Assembly (NCBI GenBank): GCA_020631735.1
Contig: CM036162.1
Span: forward strand, 91,002,401 to 91,066,400
Length of the DNA stretch: 64,000 nucleotides
Reading direction: 5' to 3'
DNA from: Saccharum officinarum
Lineage: Eukaryota > Streptophyta > Magnoliopsida > Poales > Poaceae
The notes under the pieces are model-generated. The model saw only the letters and a list, made by a program, of their open reading frames with translations. It was not told the DNA's origin and made no database searches. Positions 1 through 10,227 of this stretch are shown here, piece by piece (positions within the stretch are counted from its first letter, which is position 1; every line of letters begins with the position of its first letter). A program made the position numbers and the translations under genes.

Positions 1-11
1 TTGAATGAATT

Positions 12-2653
12 CTACAGGTTTCCCTTGGGATTTTCCGCAAACCGGCCGATCCTTAAGGGGCGCAGGTCTACTCCGGCCTCGGCCGCCGTCGTGGCCACCC
101 CGTCCATGGCCATCTCGGCCAGGATCCTCCCGACGGCCGGGCCCATCTTGAAGCCATGGCCAGAGAACCCGGCGCCGACGACGACGTCCTTGCCGAATTC
201 CCCGCCGAGGAAGTCGACCACATAGTCGTCGTCGGGGGTGACGGAGTACATGCAGCACTGACGGATGACCGGCCCACCGGCGGTGTCGACGTGGCCCGGC
301 ATGACGGCGTCGATCCACCGCGCCACGGGCTCCACCAGGCCGCCGCCGGCGGCCTCGCCCGTGGACCAGTCCCTGCCGTCCGGGTCGCAGGGAGGCCCGC
401 CGTGCATGGCGATCTTGATCAGCCCCGGGAACTCCATCGACGGGGTGCCGTAGATGTAGGGGTCCCCGTAGCTGGCGAACGTCGGGAAGCCGGCCTCCGG
501 GGTCAGCTCCTGCTCGTGCCCGGGCCTCACCTTCCAGTAGCAGATGAGCGTGTGCACTGGCTGCACCGGCAGTTCCAGCCCGGTCACCGACTTGATCAGT
601 TTGCTCGTCCACGCGCCCACTGTCACTATGCATTTGGTGCCAAGGAACTCCTCGCCGCTAGACGTCCTCACCGAGATTATTGAACCCTCTGCTGATCGAG
701 CACGAGAAGTATGTAAAGATTCAGAGCTCTGGTTAGTCCATGGTTTTTTTTTTTCATCACTTCGTATATATGCGTTTTTTTACGTGTATAAAGCAGAGAG
801 AAAAGATAAACTGAATTATTGTGCCGTGCAAACAATAGGACTAGGATGTTCGGACTTGTTTGTTGGACTGTCGGTTGGTGTTGTATTGGCACAGGCTCCA
901 CAAATGATACTATAAAAAACAAAAGGAGTGCACTGAACTTGAATATCTGTTAGAATAATTGGCAATCATGTACAAAAAGATACGGTGCGGCAAGTTGTGC
1001 AATTTCCAATTAAAAAGGAAAGAGAAAGGCGCAACAACATGTTTAAACTGACTTTTGCAAGTGATGATGACGATACATTTTTTGTGATGTGTTGCTAGTA
1101 ATAATAATATAATGCAACGATACATATGTTCTAGCTACAACTTTTGTTAGTGATGTTATTTACTCTTTACTTCTTAATAAAATTTGTAAAAAGAGAACGA
1201 GAAGTTGCTTGGTGCCTTGGTGGTAGACCAACATTGCAAAGGAACGTATGTGCGTCAATGTGTGCATGCTTATAGATCATGAATCATGATGAACACACGT
1301 ACACAGACCGACCTATAAAGCTTCAGATTTTCAAAATTTTGAAACCTCTAGTTAAAGGTTCCAAATGAATTTGCAAAAATACAAGCTTATATAAGGCATT
1401 TTTTTATATATATAAATGCACCCGAAACACCCCTCGTCCAAATCCTTCGCATCGACTTGCTATTTTACATTGCGCGTGCTACTTGCAACTATGCTAAACT
1501 CTCGATGAGTCTTGACTAAACTCAATATATATGCTCCACGCTACGCAGATGATTAATTGGTTAGACGCGAAATGCATGCCAGGGCCATCTGTAACAGCAA
1601 AGGAACGTGTAAGTCTATAGGATGTTTGATACATGCATAAAGCATTAAATATAGACTAATTACGAAACTAAATACACAGATTGAGACTGTTTTGCGAGAT
1701 AATTTTTTTAAGCCTAATTAGTCTACGATTTGACAAGGTGGTCCTACCGTAAACATGTGCTAACAACGGATTAATTAGGCTTAACAAATTTATCTCGCGG
1801 ATTACGGACAAATTCTACAATTTATTTTTTTATTAGTATTCGAACACCCTCATGCGACGTCCCCGTAACTAAACTTTAGTCACTAAACACCCCCGCAGAT
1901 CGAGCTCACAAGTCACGCCCAACTCGATCTTGCTTGCTTGCCACTTGCCAGTGACTCGTCAGAGCGTCACGGTCACTCACACGCAGGAGCGAGGCGCATG
2001 GCGCATGCTTCCAAGAGAATTAGTTCGGGTACGGTGGAGGAAGAAGACAGTGCACGAGACAAAGCGCGCTCACCTTCACCTTCACCTTGCTTGGAGCTGG
2101 TGACGTCCACCACCTCGGTTCTGTCCCTGAGGACGGCGCCCTTCTTGACGGCGAGCGCCTGGAACATGGCCACGGCCTTGGTGGCCTTCATGACCCCGCC
2201 CAGCTTGCTCGGCGCCGCCGTCCACCCGTCGGGGACCCTGAACACGCCCGCCCACGCCGCCTCATCCCCGGCTGCGGTGGCGACCTCAACATCGGTGGCG
2301 CCGCCGTTCCTGATGGCGGCGACGAGCGCCGGGTCGTCCCGAGGGCCCAGGTCGAGGTGCGGGGTGGGCGTGAGCACGGCGTACCCGGCGTCGGCTTGGG
2401 CCTCGTCCCAGAGGCGCCGCGACAGGCGCACCATGGGCGGGTAGTGCGCCTGCGGGTAGGTGGCGCGTATGGTGCGGGACTCGCCGTGCGAGGAGCCAAG
2501 GTGGTGGAGCAGGTCGAACCGCTCCAGGAGCAGCACGCGCGCGCCGCGGGAGGACGCCGCGTACGCCGCGCAGCTGCCCATGATGCCCGCGCCCACCACG
2601 ATCACGTCGAACCGGCCCTGGCCGTGGCCGTCCTCGCCGTTGGACGCCGCCAT
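12..2653 (-). CDS. SOX: Sarcosine oxidase-like FAD-dependent amine oxidase, 2 exons, complete
   Basis: Exon 1 is 2653-2074 and exon 2 is 688-12, with a 1385-bp intron between a strong AG|GTGAGC donor and a CAGCAG acceptor. The spliced frame is 1257 nt, 418 aa. Seen: an N-terminal Rossmann dinucleotide motif (VVGAGIMGS, about residues 18-26), the SHGESRTIR segment typical of monomeric sarcosine oxidase, and near the C-terminus QCCMYSVTPDDDYVVDF followed by GAGFSGHGFK. The second Cys of that motif, about residue 339, aligns with the Cys that covalently binds FAD in bacterial monomeric sarcosine oxidase. Known of the family: oxidative demethylation of sarcosine, or oxidation of pipecolate, giving H2O2, usually in peroxisomes. 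Oddity: the protein ends in GNL with no SKL-type peroxisomal signal. The ATG was chosen because it directly precedes the FAD motif and the exon ends at a clean donor. The intron holds a MITE. Confidence 0.9.
1620..1849. mobile_element. Tourist/PIF-type MITE in the sarcosine oxidase intron
   Basis: About 230 bp, AT-rich. Its ends are imperfect inverted repeats (GGATGTTTGATACA on the left, GGGTGTTCGAATAC as reverse complement of the right). The inside has CATAAAGCATTAAATATAGA and AAGCCTAATTAGTC segments seen in many grass MITEs. A clean target duplication could not be fixed. Non-coding. Confidence 0.55.
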
Positions 2654-3255
2654 GGCGCTTGCTTGCTCTTGCTGCTCCCTCCTCGCTCTCGCTGCGCTGT
2701 TGAATTTCTTATGAGGCGACTGACCGCTGTGCGTAGCTGTGCTAGCTGTGCGAGGGAGTGTAGCGTATAGGACTAGACTTGTGAGAGAGTGAGACGTGAG
2801 CAGGGTTTATTTTATCGGCTCAAAGTCGTCGATATTTTCGAAATTTCCTTTTTATCCTTGAGGTCTGATAAAATTTGAAATCAACCAAAATTTTCTCTTC
2901 TTTCCTGTTTTTACACAGACAATTCAAAATCAGCCACGTGACGGTCCGACACTTATAATGATTTATTCTTGTTTTGATTTGTGAACAAGTGATGTTTAAT
3001 ATCTTAGGAATAGTTTCAAGTCAAATTCTACAAAATTTTGAAAAAAAAAATAATTTTTTTAAATTTGGTCTGATATTTTCGATATATCTTATTTATCCTC
3101 TTTATCCATGACGTCCGATAAATTTTAATTTCCGATAATGAAAATCTTGGACGTGAGAGAGACACAAGACAGCGCACGGACGGACAAAGCAGCTTGTCTT
3201 GTCTTGCTTACCAACAGGAGATCCCCGTCTTATAGGCATGATGGATCTTGATTTT
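2654..3255. other. 5' flank of the sarcosine oxidase gene, no gene
   Basis: The first 180 bp upstream of the ATG are GC-rich, as expected for a grass 5' UTR and core promoter, then the sequence becomes AT-rich. No convincing ORF or repeat element is seen. The segments at 2838-2886 and 3068-3126 share CCGATAAAATTT-like words and may be decayed repeat DNA. Confidence 0.4.
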
Positions 3256-3263
3256 CTAAAAAC

Positions 3264-4812
3264 CAAAGTTTTAAATCTCCGCTATAGCCGGAGATAGCTG
3301 CCGGGGACCAGAGCGGCTAAGAGATTCAGTTTTTCGCGCTAAGAAATCTTGGGCACTAATAGCGACAATTAGCCAGCAATAGCCACTAAACTGACCATCA
3401 GTTAGCGCAGCTAAATTGTGAAACGTCGAAACCGGCCTAGCCCAAGAAGGAATCCGTCCCTACTGGACGACGAGGATATGTAACCCTAATCAGCACTCGT
3501 CTATCCAGTCTCCACTCTATCCTATTGAGGGCTGGAAAAAGTCTAAATAACCCCTGAACTATAGACCCTGGAACACATAACCCCTGAACTATGAAACGGT
3601 CTAATTTACCCCTTGAACTATCCAAAACCGTCTATTTTACCCTCTGGGCGGTTTTCGGCGGCGGTTTTGCTACAGTAACAGTGAGTTTGCTACCGTAATA
3701 GCGGTTTTGTCTTTTTTATTTATTTTCACTGAATATTTGAAAAATCATAGTAAATCACAGAAAAATCATAAAAATAGAAAATCTAATTTTGTTGGACTCC
3801 ACATGAGTAGATCTACACAGTGAATATATAATACGGTACACTTTAGTACAAAGTTTTTGCTGTAACTTTATATTAATTAGAAAATCCAATTTAGACTAAA
3901 GTTACAACAAAAAATTTGTACTAAAGCGTACTATATTATATGTTCACTGTGTAGATCTACTCATGTGGAGTCTAATAAAATTAGATTTTCTATTTTACGA
4001 TTTTTCTGTGATTTAATATGATTTTTCAAATATTCAGCGAAAATAAATAAAAAAGACAAAACGCCGATACTGTAGCAAACCCGTTGTTACTGTAGCAGAA
4101 CCATCGTCGAAAACCGCTCAGAGAGTAAAATAGACGGTTTTGGATAATTCAGAGGTAAATTAGACCGTTTCACAGTTCAGAGAGGGGGTTATTTCGATTT
4201 TTTTCCATTGAGGGCTCGCTCTCCACCTTCGGAGAGAAGAGGAAGCGACGGCAGCGGCGGCGCCCTTCGGCGGCCGCGTCGCGGCGGCGACCGTCGATGG
4301 CGGCGGGTCGGTGACTTCGAGACCCGAGCGGAGAGACCGACGGCGACGGCTGCTGTGCCCTTCGGCGGCGGCACGCGGAGGCAACCGGTGGCGGCGGCGG
4401 CGGCTTCAAGCGGAGCGACTAACAGTGGCGGCGGCGGTTTCAGAGGCAACTGAGCAGCGGCGCGGAGGCATCTGAAGGCATGGAAGCAGAGCACTGAAGC
4501 AGCAGCACCCACGACGACGCCATGGCACAACAATCTGGCAAGCTTCTTGCTCAGTGCTCTGTTTGTTTCCCCAATAATGTACTTTTGTGAAACTGATGTT
4601 TCAATATTCTGCTATGAACCTGAATGCTGTACTCCTATGAACCTGTGATGTACTCCTATCAATTGGTTATGGATCAATTAGTAATGGTTACCAAGTTATG
4701 CCATGGTTTACATGTATTTTTTGTGCATTTTTTTTTTTGCAAAAACAGCTAAATGGCTTAGCTGTTGAGGAGGTCAGCAGCTAAGAGGCTTAGCCGGAGA
4801 TTTAAAACCTTG
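3264..4812. mobile_element. Non-autonomous hAT-type element, 1549 bp, with 8-bp target duplication
   Basis: The ends are near-perfect inverted repeats: CAAAGTTTTAAATCTCCG on the left, and CAAGGTTTTAAATCTCCG as reverse complement of the right. The element is bounded by identical 8-bp copies CTAAAAAC at 3256-3263 and 4813-4820, the size typical of hAT transposition. Subterminal words such as GGCTAAG/CTTAGC repeat near both ends. The interior (about 4207-4530) is GC-rich and trinucleotide-rich (GGC/GCC) with spurious ORFs, no transposase. A Mutator-like foldback is nested inside. Confidence 0.82.
3534..4206. mobile_element. Mutator-like foldback MITE, 673 bp, nested in the hAT element
   Basis: Two arms of about 300 bp are inverted copies of each other: words such as CCGTCTATTTTACCCTCTG, GTAGATCTAC and AAAATTAGATTTTCTATTTT recur in reverse complement. 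The ends are GGAAAAAGTCTAAATAACC on the left and GGAAAAAAATCGAAATAACC as reverse complement of the right. Perfect 10-bp flanks ATTGAGGGCT occur at 3524-3533 and 4207-4216, fitting the 9-11-bp duplications of Mutator superfamily elements. No coding sequence. Confidence 0.85.
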
Positions 4813-4879
4813 CTAAAAACCACATTGATCACGCATCACAAAAAGAAAATGAATGGTATAAAGATGAACAATTGATTTA

Positions 4880-5762
4880 TAGCACTTCCTTTATTGCCAT
4901 CAAAATTTTTAAAATTCCTTCGCTGCCATCAAATAATTTTTGTGTTTCCCTAGTTGCCATTTCCGTCACCTGCAGAGCAACGCCGTTAAATGGGGTGGCG
5001 CAACCGCAGCAGGCACTCCGCGGCGCGGAGCAGCAACGGGGACAGGGACGGCGAGCAATTGGCGAGATCGCCGGGTCGGAGCCGAACCCTCCTCCTCGCT
5101 AGCGGCGAGCCGCACCGTGCCACCACCTACGCCAGCCGCCGTTGGGCGCCGCTGCCGTCACCCAGCCAAACGCCGCCACCAACAATGTCGAGGCACATAC
5201 GGCGCAGGGCGTGGCCACCGCAGTGCCGGCCGGAGCACGTGCTAGCATGGGGTGCGGTCGGCCGGAGGGCTCGTGGCCACGAGAGGCGAGGGACGGCCCG
5301 TGGGCTCGTGTCCAGGCGAGGGCGCGGCCAGCACAGGGCGGGACCAGCCTAGGCGGCAGCGTGAGTTAGGGCGAGAGGGCGTGCCCGGCCAGAGGGCTCG
5401 CGGCCAGTCGAGGCGAGGGCCGACCCGGTGGGCTTGTAACCAGCCGAGGGCACAGCCAGGTGCAGCGAGCGCAGGGCGGGACCGGCCTTGGCGGCGACAC
5501 GAGTCGGGGCAAGAGGGCGCGGCCATGGACGGCCATCGCGCGGCGGGGAGGCATGCAGGGGAGCTGCTCCACGGCCATGGCAGGGTGACGCAAACGTACG
5601 GAGGTAAATGGTGGGGGCCCACCTATTAGCGACTATAACTTAACAGATTTTAACGGAAGTGACAACTAGGGAAACAACAAGATTATTTGATGGTTAACAA
5701 GATTATTTGATGGTTATGAGGGAATTTTAGAAATTTTAATGGCAACGAAGGAAGTGCTATAA
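4880..5762. mobile_element. Foldback element with AT-rich inverted ends and GC-rich core (Pack-MULE-like)
   Basis: The terminal 100-130 bp are imperfect inverted repeats: ATAGCACTTCCTTTATTGCC on the left, and ATAGCACTTCCTTCGTTGCC as reverse complement of the right, continuing through CCATCAAATAAT and TTTCCCTAGTTG. The central 600 bp (about 4980-5625) is very GC-rich, unlike the ends. It contains an imperfect internal duplication (GAGGGCTCGTGGCCACGAG-type words near 5262 and 5389, GCAGGGCGGGACC near 5332 and 5470). No intact protein is recognisable. This layout resembles a Pack-MULE that captured host sequence, but the target duplication is unclear. Confidence 0.6.
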
Positions 5763-6544
5763 TTTTTAGTGGCAGTGAAAGAATTCTCTCTTGATAAATA
5801 CTCCTGTCCCAAACTCAAGGCCGAACACGTACGATCGAGAATTCTTTTTACTGACTGTCATATAAAAAAAACCAAGATGTATAAAATCCCCGCGTTCGAA
5901 AACCGTCCCAGAAAGTGTGCAGTAACTTTGCCCGTTTGATAGCTTGATGAGCACTGACCAAAGATAGGCCTCTTGGCGCTGAGTAGGCTGTGTGCTGGCA
6001 AGTACTGAAGCCGACGTATGCTGACCGAAATGGATGTGCCCTGCAGTGTCAGTGTTATCCTGGGGTGCATGGGGCCAAAGCCCAAATTGCACGCTCCTAG
6101 CTAGCGTGCCATCATTTCAGCCGTCCGTTTGTGCCCAAAACGTGAAAGAGGTTGCGCGCTGCGGGTCTACCACGTCCGGCCGTCCTGCCACGGCCCACGC
6201 ACGCTCCACGCCGCACATTGCAACGGCGCCGCCCGGCGTACATGCATGTATCGTGTGTGCATGATTGCATCATCTTTGCCTCGGTAAATCACCGCTCACC
6301 TTCGTCGGTAATCTTTTGCAAGCATTGGCAAGACGCCGGCGGTCAATGACTACACCTAAAAAGGTTTTTTTATGTGCATATACACCTTTGTATTTTTTTA
6401 TTGGACAGATCAGATCTCAAATGCATAAGAGCATGTGAAACATGTCCCTCACCGATGTGGTTCTAGGTTTCAGTTTGACAAATCTGTTGCTAAGGCTAAT
6501 GACTTAGTTTACTCGAATGTGGATCTCTCTCCTTTCCTCTAAAA
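5763..6544. other. Intergenic stretch without a recognised feature
   Basis: Mixed-composition sequence. Short ORFs appear on both strands, but none has recognisable domains or splice-bounded structure. I see no clear repeat ends here. Confidence 0.4.
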
Positions 6545-6582
6545 ATGTTAAAAAATAATCATGAAAAGGCATATGATACAGT
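6545..6582 (+). mobile_element. Left fragment of an older LINE reverse transcriptase
   Basis: The reading at 6545-6580 ends in HEKAYDTV, matching the LDFEKAYDTV block (RT motif A region) of plant L1-type LINEs. The match stops abruptly at about 6577, where a younger LINE begins. The following RT blocks of this older copy resume at about 10228 (ISWQFPEDILTSRGF-type reading), so the two pieces are one decayed element split by insertion. Confidence 0.6.
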
Positions 6583-9500
6583 TTTTATCAAGCTGCGGCT
6601 CCCTCGGTGGCTTGCCTCCAAGAGACAAAGTTGCATGATATCTCGAGCTTCAAAGCCAAAACCTTCCTTCCCTCTAACCTCTCCAACAACTTACTTGTCC
6701 TTCCTTCTGATGGTGCTAGGGGTGGGATCGCTACCGCCTGGACCAGAACCTTTGGAGCTTGACTAACTCCATCGCCCTGCACTACTCCCTCACTACTACC
6801 CTCGCTTCAACCATCTCTGATTGTGACTTCACAGTCACCAACGTTTATGCTCCTTCTGACCACCGCCACTCTCCTGCCTTCCTCAATGAACTTCTTTCCT
6901 TTTATCCCTAATCTCTGGCCCTTGGCTCATCTTTGGGGACTTCAACCTCATTAGGTCCCCCGATGACAAAAACAACGGCAGCCTCAATTTTAATCTTATG
7001 AATTCCTTCAACCTCGCTTTGGATCACCTTGGTGTCCTGGAGATCCCTTTGCTTGGCCGTTCCTTCACCTGGTCTAACCACCAGCCGTCTCCTATTCTTG
7101 CTCGTCTTGACAGAGCTTTTGTCAACCTCGACCACTCCTTGGCCTTCCCCAACACCTCCCTCTCCCCGCTGCCAAAGCCTACCTCTGACCACACCCCCAT
7201 CCTACTCTCCATGTCTTCCTCCATCCCCACTTCTAACATTTTCCGCTTCGAAAACTCCTGGCTCCACAACCGCTCTTTCCTACCTGCTGTTCTCCCAGCG
7301 TGGCACGATGCGCCGTTCCGTCCGGATCCGGCAGGTAGGTTGGCTGCATGCCTCAAGATGACTACAGCTGCTGCTAAGGCCTGGTCTCGGCGTAACAGGG
7401 CGCCCCCCCGACTCATCCCAAACTGCAAATTTATTATTCAACTTCTAGATTACTTTGAAGAGCAACGACTTCTTTCTAGTGATGAATTCCAGGTCAGGAA
7501 ATTGTGCCAAGAAAGATTAGCGCAGTCCATTAAAGAGCGGGCTGCATATTGGAAGCAAAGAAGCAAATTCAGGGCGATCAAAGAGGCTGATGCTAATACT
7601 GCTTTCCACCATGCACAAGCAACTGTTCGGCTTAGAAGCAACAAGACCCGAATTGTTGAGTGCGACGGACAGCAGTTCACAAACCATGATGGCAAGATGG
7701 CAGCACTAACCGGGTTCTTTTCCACCATTATTGGTCAGCCAGGCTGCTCAAACTGGAGGTTCGATGCAGTCAGTCTATTCAAGGACGCGGGACAGCCGTC
7801 TATTGCTCTCACTGCGCCGTTCACAGAGCATGAGGTCAAGTCTGCGCTACGCTCCATGAACCGTAACAGCGCTCCTGGTCCGGACGGATTTGGCCCCTCC
7901 TTCTTCGTTGCGGCATGGAGTACCGTCAGACAACAGATCATGGATTTCATGAACTCCTTCCACTCAGATGATGTGCAACTGGAACGAATTAACAGATCTT
8001 ACATGGTGTTGATTCCTAAGAAACCTGGTGCTACTGCTGTTGATGCATTCCGACCGATATGCCTGCAGAATTGCACGGTCAAAATCTTGGCAAAAACTCT
8101 TACCGGCAGGCTGCAGAAGGAAATTGGTAACCTCATTGATCTGAACCAGACTGGTTTCCTCCAGGGAAGATCGATTTCAGAAACCTTTGTCTTTGCTGCG
8201 GAGATTGTTCAAGCTTGCAACAAGAGAAAGATCCCCACGTTAGTTCTGAAACTGGACTTCGCAAAAGCGTTTGACACGGTAAATTGGGCCGGCCTCGACT
8301 ATATCTTGTCAGCGCGAGGTTTCAGTGCAACTTGGAGAAAATGGATGCAGCACATCCTTGAGTCTTCAAAATCTGCTATTCTGCTCAACGGTGTCCCAGG
8401 TCCTTGGATCAATTGCAGACGAGGGTTAAGACAAGGAGATCCGCTTTCTCCATACCTTTTTCTTTTGGTGGCCGATACTCTGCAGGCTTTGATCCGTCAG
8501 AAAAGCGAGATCAGACATCCAATTGTTAGTAATGCTGGCTGTGTGACACTCCAATATGTGGACGACACTCTGATCGTTCTCAGGGGGAACCTTGCTGATG
8601 TGCAATGCTTGAAAGATGTCCTTGGTTTGTTCTCTGATGCAACTGGACTCTCCATCAATTACCATAAGAGCACTATGGTACCCCTGCATTTGGAACCAGA
8701 CTTACTTCAACAATGTGTTGACACCTTGGGCTGCCGACTGGAATCCTTTCCCCAAAACTACTTGGGACTTCCTCTCTCGGCTTCCAAGCTCCCGGCTTCA
8801 GCATTCAACAGTTATATCGAAAGAACAGACTCCTTCCTCTCTTCCTGGCAGGCCTCCTTGCTGAACACTATGGGAAGAGTTGTGCTCGTCAATTCTGTGC
8901 TCGATAGCCAACTTGTCTATGCGATGTCTGCCCTAAGCATCCCGCCGGCCATCATCAAAGAGATCGACAAAAGAAGAAGAGCCTTTATGTGGGCAGGGGA
9001 GGCCCAAACATCGTCGGCTAAATGCCTTGTAGCCTGGGAAAAATGCTGCACAACCAAGGATCTCGGGGGCATTGGCATCAAGGATTTTGGCACCCAAAAC
9101 ATCTGCCTGCTGCTCAAACTGATCCATAGGCTACACTGCTCTGGTAGCTCCGCTTGGGGAGCTTGGGTTCGTCAACACGCCAATTTGGCTACCCTAAAGG
9201 GCGACTTACAGGGACACCATTGGGACATGTTGCGGTCCATTCTACCGCTATACCAGGCCTTGACCACGGTCGCCATCAAGGACGGTTCTGCTACAGCCTT
9301 CTGGAATGATGTTTGGCATATGGATGAGGCACTTGCTGATCGTTTTCCGGCAATATACAGTCACTGCACTCGCAAGGAGGTTTCGGTCAGGGAAGCGGTA
9401 CTGTCGAACCTCCACAATGCCTTTGTTCCAAGATTGTCCAACCAAGCAACAGTTGAGCTTCAACAGATCAATGCCATTATTGAGCAAACAGCCCTGTCCC

Positions 9501-10227
9501 AAGGCAATGACCTAAGGAAATCCCAGTTTGACTGTGGCCATGGGAAATTGGACTCCTCTTCTATTTACAAGTTACTGAAAGCAAGACAGCAACCTGCCGA
9601 CCCAACCTCAGACTTCATCTGGAAAAATTCCGTGCCTCCGAGAATTCAGTTCTTCATGTGGCTTGTCTCAAAAGGAAGAATCCAATGCCGTGCAAACCTG
9701 TGCAAGAAGAGGATCGTCAGTAGCCCGGGATGTGAAATCTGTGGCGCTACGGAGGAGACAACTGACCACATCATTCTGCATTGCCCCTTCGCCAGGTCCT
9801 TCTGGAACGCGCTTGGATTAACAGTCACGGATGACTTATCTGCTCAAGCCATGCACACCCTGCCAAAGATCCAAGCCTTACCGCTCACACAATACAGCAC
9901 CTTCTTCGCCATGTGTTGCTGGCAGCTGTGGAAGCGACGTAATGCTCTCATCTTCCGAAATGAGACTCTCTCCATAAGACAAGTTCTACAAGCGTGCTGC
10001 CTTGATGCTGCAGCCTGGCAACCTCGAATTCCCAGGAAACAACGTCAGGTAGCTGATGCATGGTGTCTCTTTCTACAGGAGCTAATAAACCAGTCCATGT
10101 AAATTGTTGACGTTTTGTAAATCCTTCCTATCCTTCTCCATGTAAATTCCGGAACAGGTCCGAAAGTCATTAAATAATAACAATCAGGTGGGGAATCTCC
10201 CCCCCCCCCGTTGAATGCTCAAAAAAC
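6577..10227 (+). mobile_element. Plant L1-type LINE, 5'-truncated, about 3.65 kb
   Basis: The element starts inside the endonuclease domain (CLQETKLHDISSFKAK reading from 6613) and runs through reverse transcriptase to a 3' UTR. It ends with AATCAGGTGGGGAATCTC, a C-run and a short A-run at about 10218-10227. The endonuclease portion (6610-7000) needs at least two frame changes: LPSDGARGGIATAW in one frame, FTVTNVYAPSDHRHS in another, IFGDFNLIRSPDD in the third. The rest is one open frame. It lies inside an older LINE. No long target duplication is visible (ACA at most). Confidence 0.85.
6998..10102 (+). CDS. LINE ORF2: endonuclease C-terminus, reverse transcriptase, zinc-binding region
   Basis: Open frame of 1034 codons starting at an internal ATG; the true ORF2 would begin upstream. 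Residues 1-70 are the end of an exonuclease/endonuclease/phosphatase domain (FTWSNHQPS, LDRAF, SDH at 63-65). The reverse transcriptase domain has APGPDGFGP (about 295-303), LIPKK, FRPICLQN, NQTGFLQGR, LDFAKAFDTVNW with the metal-binding Asp at 420, RGLRQGDPLSPYLF, and YVDD at 520-523 in place of the commoner F/YADD. The C-terminal zf-RVT region has a C912-x2-C915-x8-H924-x4-C929 pattern. These proteins copy LINE RNA into the genome by target-primed reverse transcription. The intact frame suggests a fairly recent insertion. Confidence 0.92.
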   Translation: MNSFNLALDHLGVLEIPLLGRSFTWSNHQPSPILARLDRAFVNLDHSLAFPNTSLSPLPKPTSDHTPILLSMSSSIPTSNIFRFENSWLHNRSFLPAVLPAWHDAPFRPDPAGRLAACLKMTTAAAKAWSRRNRAPPRLIPNCKFIIQLLDYFEEQRLLSSDEFQVRKLCQERLAQSIKERAAYWKQRSKFRAIKEADANTAFHHAQATVRLRSNKTRIVECDGQQFTNHDGKMAALTGFFSTIIGQPGCSNWRFDAVSLFKDAGQPSIALTAPFTEHEVKSALRSMNRNSAPGPDGFGPSFFVAAWSTVRQQIMDFMNSFHSDDVQLERINRSYMVLIPKKPGATAVDAFRPICLQNCTVKILAKTLTGRLQKEIGNLIDLNQTGFLQGRSISETFVFAAEIVQACNKRKIPTLVLKLDFAKAFDTVNWAGLDYILSARGFSATWRKWMQHILESSKSAILLNGVPGPWINCRRGLRQGDPLSPYLFLLVADTLQALIRQKSEIRHPIVSNAGCVTLQYVDDTLIVLRGNLADVQCLKDVLGLFSDATGLSINYHKSTMVPLHLEPDLLQQCVDTLGCRLESFPQNYLGLPLSASKLPASAFNSYIERTDSFLSSWQASLLNTMGRVVLVNSVLDSQLVYAMSALSIPPAIIKEIDKRRRAFMWAGEAQTSSAKCLVAWEKCCTTKDLGGIGIKDFGTQNICLLLKLIHRLHCSGSSAWGAWVRQHANLATLKGDLQGHHWDMLRSILPLYQALTTVAIKDGSATAFWNDVWHMDEALADRFPAIYSHCTRKEVSVREAVLSNLHNAFVPRLSNQATVELQQINAIIEQTALSQGNDLRKSQFDCGHGKLDSSSIYKLLKARQQPADPTSDFIWKNSVPPRIQFFMWLVSKGRIQCRANLCKKRIVSSPGCEICGATEETTDHIILHCPFARSFWNALGLTVTDDLSAQAMHTLPKIQALPLTQYSTFFAMCCWQLWKRRNALIFRNETLSIRQVLQACCLDAAAWQPRIPRKQRQVADAWCLFLQELINQSM

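Noticed and set aside
1..683. Plus-strand ORFs opposite the sarcosine oxidase exon 2
   Set aside because: Antisense shadows of a GC-rich exon; the minus strand carries the conserved flavoenzyme motifs.
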